Shown: positions 59,115-64,000 of the stretch, piece after piece
How positions within the stretch are numbered: position 1 is the stretch's first letter
Layout of the letters: each line of letters starts with the position of its first letter
Origin: Myxococcus xanthus
Lineage (GTDB): Bacteria > Myxococcota > Myxococcia > Myxococcales > Myxococcaceae
Direction: 5' to 3'
DNA length: 64,000 bases
Assembly: GCF_006402735.1 (NCBI RefSeq)
Contig: NZ_CP017174.1
Span: forward strand, 809,001-873,000
Translations under genes and position numbers: made by a program
The notes under the pieces: generated by a model
What the model saw: only the letters and a program-made list of their open reading frames with translations
The model's database searches: none
Told to the model about the DNA's origin: nothing

Positions 59115-62100
59115 ATGTCTCTCGTCGAAGGTTCGAAGGTCCGCTACCTCCCGCAGCCCGAATGGGGTGTGGGGCATCTGTTGTCGCTGCAGGAGGACGG
59201 CGCCAAGGCGCTCGTCGCCTTTCCCGCCCGGGAAGACGCCCCGGTGCTGGTGTCCACCAAGGGGGGCGCCCTGGTGCAGTACCCGCTGCCTCCGGGCGAG
59301 CCGGTCATCACCTACAAGGGCCGCCTGGCGCTGGTGGTGCGCGAGGAGCCGGGGGCGCGCGGCCTGCGCCGCTACGTGCTGCGCTACGTGGAGAACGACG
59401 AGGAGGACGAGCTCCCCGAGTCCTCGCTGCGCGCGCTGCCGCCCCGCTCCGACCTGCTGACCACCCTGCGCGAGGGCCGCGTGGGCGAGGCGAGGGCCTT
59501 CACGCTGCGCAAGCAGGCGCTGGTGCTGGACGACGAGCGCCGCTGTGACGCGCTGGGCGCGCTGCTGGCCAGCCGCATCATGGTGAAGCCGCACCAGGTG
59601 GGCGTGGTGCAGCGCGTGTTGTCCGCCAGCCGTCCGCGCTTCGTGCTGGCGGACGAGGTGGGCCTGGGCAAGACGATTGAGGCGGGCATGGTGTTCAGCG
59701 CGCTGCGCCTGTCCGGACTGGCGCGCCGCTGTCTGGTGGTGGCGCCCAGCCACCTCACCGTGCAGTGGCTGGTGGAGCTGTTCCACAAGTTCAACCAGCT
59801 CTTCACGCTGATGGATTCGGACCGCTACGCGCAGTCCCTGAAGGAAGCGCCGGAGGTGTCTCCCTGGGCGCGCTTCCCACTGGTGGTGACCAGCCTGGAG
59901 TTGCTCCAGCGCAGCGAGGAGCACCGCCGCGCGCTGGCCGGCGAGGACGCTTTCTGGGATTTGGTCATCATCGACGAGGCGCACCACCTCAAGGGCGAGC
60001 GCGCCTTCGAGGCCGCGCAGGTGCTGGCGAAGAACACGTGGGGCCTGTTGCTGCTCACCGCCACGCCCATGCAGTTGGACCCGGCGGAGTACCACGGCCT
60101 GCTCACCCTCATCGACGCGGCCACGGCGCCCTCCGTCGCGGGCTTCGAGGAGCGGCTCAAGCGTCAGGAAGAACTGTCCGCCGCGGTGCGCGCGCTGATG
60201 GAGGGTGGCAAGCCGTCCGCCGCGGTGCAGGCGCTGGCGAAGCGCTTCCCCGAGGACGCGAAACTGTCCTCGCTGAAGGACCGCGACGCGCTGCTGCAAC
60301 ACCTGTCGGAGACGTACAGCCTCAGTGACCGGCTGGTGCGCAACCGCCGCGCGGTGGTGGGCGGCTTCTCCACGCGCCGGCTGCACCGCCACCCGGTGAC
60401 GCTGCCCGCCGAGGAGCTGAAGGTCCGCGACGCCGCGCTGGCGGTGCTCGCCGGGGCCAGCCTGCGCGGCGCGCCGCTGGGCAACGTGCTGCGCCGGCTG
60501 GAGTCCAGCCCCGCCGCCTTCGCGGGCGCGGTGCGCGCCAACCCCGTGTTCAAGGGGCATGCGGACGCGCTGCGGTTGCCGTCGCGCGACGCGAAGTTCG
60601 GCGCCTTCCTGGGCGTGCTGCGCGGCGTCTGGAAGTCGGAGCCGGCGGCGAAGGTGCTCGTCTTCACGGAGAGCCGAGACACGCTGGACGCGCTCCAGTC
60701 CGAGCTGGGCCGCGAGGGCGTGGAGGCGCTGGGCTACCACGGTGATTTGCCCCTGGTGGAGCGCGACCGGCAGGTGGCGCGCTTCCGTGACCCGGAAGGG
60801 CCCAAGGTGCTGCTGTGCACCGAAGTCGGTGGCGAGGGCCGCAACTTCCAGTTCGCGCACCACCTGGTGCACTACGACCTGCCTTGGAGCCCGGCCACGG
60901 TGGAGCAGCGCATTGGCCGCCTGGACCGAATCGGCCAGACGCACCCGGTGGAGATTCACGTCTTCGACCCGGCGGGCACGCTGGCCTCCGACGTGCTGAT
61001 GCTGCTGGCGGACGCGGTGGGCGTCTTCGGCGAGACGGTGGGCGGCCTGGACGCGGTGCTGGAAGAGGTGGAGGCGCGGCTGGCCGAGCTGGCGCTGATG
61101 CCGCGCGAGGCCCGCATGGCCTACGCGCAGGAGCTGAAGGCCCGCGTGGAGGCGGCGCGCGCGCAGGTGAAGCGCGCGTATGACCCGCTCCTGGATGTGC
61201 GCAGCTTCGACCGGCCCGCGGTGGAGCGCCTGGTGAAGCGTGCGCAGGAGCGCATGGGCATCGAGGCCGACGAGGAGGACGAGGACGGCGAGGCGGAGGC
61301 GTCCGGCGTGGAGGATGGCCTGTGGGGCATCGCGCGCGACCTGGACGAGCGGCTGGAGGAGACGGTGACGGAGCTGGCGCGCCGGGTGGGCATCGGCGTG
61401 GACACCGACGAGCAGGTGGAGGCCTTCCAGGTGGCCTTCCAGTTCGGCCACGCGCTGAAGGTGGACGGGCTGCCGGGCATCGACGTGATGGAGGACCGCA
61501 CGCAGCTGGGCACCTTCTGGCGCGACACCGCGGTGGAGGCGGAGGAGCTGGAGTACTTCGCCACCGGCCACCCGCTGGTGGAGGCGCTCTTCGGCTTCCT
61601 GCGAGACGGCCCCTACGGGCGCAGCGCCTTCCGCTTCATCGAGCGGCGTGGACCCCAGAAGGGACGCGGCGTGGAGCTGCTTTTCCACGCCCAGTTGCCG
61701 GAGCCAGAGGACACGTCCCCTGGCGCCCGGGTGCCCAGCCGCCAGCTGGCGCGCTTCCTGGAACGCACGCTGCTGCACGTGGCCGTGGTGGACGGCGCCG
61801 GCGGCCCCAAGGCCGACACCGCGCTGCTTCCCGCGCTGGAGACGGAAGGGCGCTCGCTCAAGGGCGACGAGGTGGCGCGCGCCTTCCCGGGCTTCGCGGA
61901 CTTCGTGGACGCGGCGGTGCCCGTGGGCCAGAAGGCCGCCGAGGCGGAGCTGGCGAAGCTGGCCACCCGGGCGCGCAAGGCCATTGAAGCCGAGCGCGAC
62001 GCCGCCGTGGCCCGCCTGCGCTTGTCCCTGGGACACCAGGGCCTCTCCACGGAGGCCGTGGAGGCGCAGCTGGACGCGGAGCGTAACCACTACGCCCGGC

Positions 62101-62168
62101 TGCTGGACGCGCTGGCGGGTGCCAAGGTGGTGCTCGACTCCGCCTGCGGCTTCGTCCTCAACCGCTGA
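59115..62168 (+). CDS. rapA: RapA-like SNF2-family ATPase (RNA polymerase recycling)
   Basis: A 1017-residue protein close to the about 970 of E. coli RapA. The N-terminal Tudor-like region (VEGSKVRYLPQPEWGVGHLLSL, about 3-110) is as in RapA. The SNF2 core follows: Walker A ADEVGLGKTIEAG (about 177-190), LVVAPSHLTVQW, Walker B DEAHH (about 285), LLTATPMQ, then helicase motifs V/VI LLCTEVGGEGRNFQFAHHLVHYDLPWSP and QRIGRLDRIGQTHPVEIHVF. A long helical C-terminus completes it. RapA binds RNA polymerase and helps recycle it. The ATG at 59115 begins the Tudor region. No partner gene is adjacent. Confidence 0.9.
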   Translation: MSLVEGSKVRYLPQPEWGVGHLLSLQEDGAKALVAFPAREDAPVLVSTKGGALVQYPLPPGEPVITYKGRLALVVREEPGARGLRRYVLRYVENDEEDELPESSLRALPPRSDLLTTLREGRVGEARAFTLRKQALVLDDERRCDALGALLASRIMVKPHQVGVVQRVLSASRPRFVLADEVGLGKTIEAGMVFSALRLSGLARRCLVVAPSHLTVQWLVELFHKFNQLFTLMDSDRYAQSLKEAPEVSPWARFPLVVTSLELLQRSEEHRRALAGEDAFWDLVIIDEAHHLKGERAFEAAQVLAKNTWGLLLLTATPMQLDPAEYHGLLTLIDAATAPSVAGFEERLKRQEELSAAVRALMEGGKPSAAVQALAKRFPEDAKLSSLKDRDALLQHLSETYSLSDRLVRNRRAVVGGFSTRRLHRHPVTLPAEELKVRDAALAVLAGASLRGAPLGNVLRRLESSPAAFAGAVRANPVFKGHADALRLPSRDAKFGAFLGVLRGVWKSEPAAKVLVFTESRDTLDALQSELGREGVEALGYHGDLPLVERDRQVARFRDPEGPKVLLCTEVGGEGRNFQFAHHLVHYDLPWSPATVEQRIGRLDRIGQTHPVEIHVFDPAGTLASDVLMLLADAVGVFGETVGGLDAVLEEVEARLAELALMPREARMAYAQELKARVEAARAQVKRAYDPLLDVRSFDRPAVERLVKRAQERMGIEADEEDEDGEAEASGVEDGLWGIARDLDERLEETVTELARRVGIGVDTDEQVEAFQVAFQFGHALKVDGLPGIDVMEDRTQLGTFWRDTAVEAEELEYFATGHPLVEALFGFLRDGPYGRSAFRFIERRGPQKGRGVELLFHAQLPEPEDTSPGARVPSRQLARFLERTLLHVAVVDGAGGPKADTALLPALETEGRSLKGDEVARAFPGFADFVDAAVPVGQKAAEAELAKLATRARKAIEAERDAAVARLRLSLGHQGLSTEAVEAQLDAERNHYARLLDALAGAKVVLDSACGFVLNR

Positions 62169-62327
62169 GGCGCCCCGCCCAATGTCCGCCTGTTGACGCG
62201 CGATGTCGTGTTGCTGGGACTTCCAGAGTTTCTGCTTTTGTTCTCCTAGTGAAATCGCGCGTCTTCAGGATGGCGGGCCATTTGACCGATTCCTCAATCA
62301 ACGAGAAATAGGATGGTGGAGGCTCGC

Positions 62328-63122
62328 ATGATCCACCGAGGCACCCCACGCACACGACGTCAGTCGGGACAGGCCGCGGTGGAAGCGGCGCTGACCCTTC
62401 CGCTGGTGGTGTTCCTTGTCCTGGGGACACTGCAGCTCTTCATGATGCTCCAGGCCCGCATCCTGGCGCAGGTGGCGGCATACCGGGCGGTGCGCGCGGG
62501 CAGCATCAACCACGGCAACTGCCTGCCGATGATGCACGCGGCGCTGGTGACCATGCTGCCCACGGTGGCGCGCACGGACAGCGCGGAAAACCTGGCGGCG
62601 GCCTTTTCCCCCCGCCGTCACAACCAATTCCGGGTGCGCAGCTCCTACGGGCGCGACTTCAACGAGCCGTTGATTGAAATCGTCCGGGAGTCGCCGGATG
62701 CCGGCTGGGCGCAGGAGCTGACGGGGGGCGAGGACCTGCTCTTTGATCAGCCCACGGACAACGCGGCGGCGCTTCGGGCCCGCACGTTGGAGATACGCAT
62801 GGTGGCCTGGTACTACATGCGCGTCCCCTTCGCGAACTGGGTGATGAGCCGCATGCTGCTGGCCCACTTCCGGCTGCGGCGCTACACGGCGGCCAACCCG
62901 CTGATGCCGGTGCAGCGCCGCTCCGCGTGGTGGGGCGAGACGAGCGCCACGCTGGGGCGCGACGGTTGGCCCGGCGGTGATTTGGGCACGCGCATGGTGC
63001 GCTGGAGCGACGAGGGACACTTCGTGTTCCCCATCCAGGTCAACGCGGCCATGCGAATGATGACGCCCGTCATGTCCGAGTACTTCATGGGAGGTCCCGC
63101 GTGCAATCTCCACGGCTCGTGA
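62328..63122 (+). CDS. TadE-like pseudopilin/assembly protein
   Basis: A 264-residue protein. RQSGQAAVEAALTLPLVVFLVLGTLQLFMMLQARILAQVAAYRAVRAG near the start is the TadE signature: a GQAAVE(F/A)A cleavage-like site followed by one membrane helix with conserved Glu. The rest is exported, with little recognisable structure. TadE-like proteins are prepilin-peptidase substrates that support Flp pilus assembly. GGAGG lies at ideal distance from the ATG at 62328; an earlier ATG at 62313 overlaps that site and is less likely. It overlaps the next gene by 22 bases. Confidence 0.85.
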   Translation: MIHRGTPRTRRQSGQAAVEAALTLPLVVFLVLGTLQLFMMLQARILAQVAAYRAVRAGSINHGNCLPMMHAALVTMLPTVARTDSAENLAAAFSPRRHNQFRVRSSYGRDFNEPLIEIVRESPDAGWAQELTGGEDLLFDQPTDNAAALRARTLEIRMVAWYYMRVPFANWVMSRMLLAHFRLRRYTAANPLMPVQRRSAWWGETSATLGRDGWPGGDLGTRMVRWSDEGHFVFPIQVNAAMRMMTPVMSEYFMGGPACNLHGS

Positions 63123-64000
63123 GGCACTCGCGGCGAGGCCAGGCGCTGGTGCTGTTCGCGCTGACGCTGCTTCTGCTGACGTTGATGGTGCTGATGACGC
63201 TGGGCTTCGGCATGCGCGCCAAGGAGCGCGTCGAAATCCAGATGGCCGCCGACGCGGCCGCCTACAGCCAGGCGGTGGCCACGGCGCGCGCCTTCAACGC
63301 CATCGCGGTGATGAACCGCGCCCAGGTGGCGCACATGGTGGCCATGGCCGGCACCCAGTCGCTCATCAGCCACAGCAGCCAGGAATACGCGGCGCACGAC
63401 GTGGCCTGCCCCGGCTCCATCCCGCCGCCGGTGTGGTTCGCCGCGGACGCGGCCGCCGCCATGCAGGTGCAGCAGCTCCAGGGGCGGGCCGGCAACATGT
63501 TCCAGGCCGGGCTCAACATCTACGGCAAGCTCCTGAGCGAGCACATCGCGGAGCAGGAGCTCACCCGGCGTGTCGCGCAGGCGGTCAGCTCGGAGCTCCG
63601 CGCGCCGCCCGAGGGCGCGGCCAAGAGCTTCTCCGAGCTCAATGGGGGCAACGACGTCCCGGAGCGCGACGCCGTCATCCAGTCCATCAAGGCGGGCACC
63701 TATGGCTGCGGCGTGGGAGACGGAGCGCTCTGCCCTTCGGGCGGCGGCACCCCCGCGCTCAACGCCACCATGGGGAGCATGGGGTGGACGTGGGTCCACA
63801 ACCGTCCGGGAGGCACCGCCGGTTTCGGCACCGGCGGCGCCGCCATCTCCACCAGCTTCCGCCGCTACGGCTCGGTGTCGCAGATGGACCCCGCGTCGTA
63901 CCACACCGTGTCGGGCCGCAACTCGACGGCGCATGACCACGGGCGCGTCGTCATCCCCACGCGCTGCACCAGAGCGCCGACGCTTCCACCCATCGCGACG
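63101..64000 (+). CDS. TadG-like protein (3' end outside window)
   Basis: Open from GTG 63101 to the window end, 300 codons visible. RRGQALVLFALTLLLLTLMVLMTLGFGMRAKERVEIQMAADAAAYSQAVATARAFNAIAVMNRAQVAHM is the TadG/Flp-pilus-assembly start: a GQALVLFAL helix then a QMAADAAA segment. The exported part has G/S-rich stretches (GTYGCGVGDGALCPSGGG). GGGAGGT precedes the GTG, and the start lies within the end of the TadE-like gene, so translation is coupled. The tad ATPase and secretin genes may lie beyond the window. Confidence 0.85.
   Translation, partial: MQSPRLVRHSRRGQALVLFALTLLLLTLMVLMTLGFGMRAKERVEIQMAADAAAYSQAVATARAFNAIAVMNRAQVAHMVAMAGTQSLISHSSQEYAAHDVACPGSIPPPVWFAADAAAAMQVQQLQGRAGNMFQAGLNIYGKLLSEHIAEQELTRRVAQAVSSELRAPPEGAAKSFSELNGGNDVPERDAVIQSIKAGTYGCGVGDGALCPSGGGTPALNATMGSMGWTWVHNRPGGTAGFGTGGAAISTSFRRYGSVSQMDPASYHTVSGRNSTAHDHGRVVIPTRCTRAPTLPPIAT

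Overview
The window looks like chromosomal DNA from a myxobacterium, most likely Myxococcus or a close relative. The evidence is the very high GC content and strong third-position GC bias, the density of sensor kinases and response regulators, an ELWxxDGT-repeat lipoprotein, an 'ADOP'-type double permease, tandem DUF5985 membrane proteins and many secreted lipoproteins of unknown role. I saw no rRNA, tRNA, IS element, prophage or CRISPR array. The species cannot be fixed from the sequence alone.

Layout. 1-5.2 kb: the end of an FAD-dependent oxidoreductase and several small exported proteins, including a chimeric beta-helix fragment and an ELWxxDGT lipoprotein. 5.3-7.9 kb: a 90-residue peptide with ten consecutive glutamines, an internal hairpin, then a B12-binding-type radical SAM enzyme. 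8-24 kb: mostly housekeeping and accessory genes (ADOP permease, Tat-exported aldo/keto reductase, MpaB-like oxygenase, esterase, metallophosphoesterase, AtoE fatty-acid transporter, FUSC protein, PAS kinase, AraC regulator).

24.9-40.8 kb is a signalling block, nearly all on the plus strand. It holds a KaiC-like double ATPase, a lone receiver and an unknown protein, then a 2151-residue hybrid kinase with about thirteen HAMP units. Eleven of these lie in 276-bp tandem periods. The kinase is translationally coupled to CheR-like, CheB-like and REC-PAS genes. A winged-helix-like gene, two DUF5985 genes and a triple-GAF kinase follow.

40.8-50.3 kb: an ABC exporter pair, a cysteine-rich lipoprotein, a Ser/Thr pseudokinase, an ABC1/UbiB kinase, response regulators, a hydrolase that has lost its nucleophile, and an overlapping pair made of a methyltransferase and a divergent tryptophan-dioxygenase-family haem enzyme. 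50.4-56.8 kb (minus strand): a probable operon of pentahaem lipoprotein cytochrome, FIST sensor, large hybrid kinase and receiver. 57-64 kb: a membrane PAS-GAF kinase, a RapA-like SNF2 ATPase and two TadE/TadG-type genes, the second cut by the window end.

The most promising candidates for undescribed biology are the polyQ peptide/radical SAM pair, the dioxygenase-like/methyltransferase pair, the cytochrome-FIST-kinase operon and the poly-HAMP kinase with its degenerate CheR/CheB partners. Functions are inferred from motifs read by eye; no database search was run.
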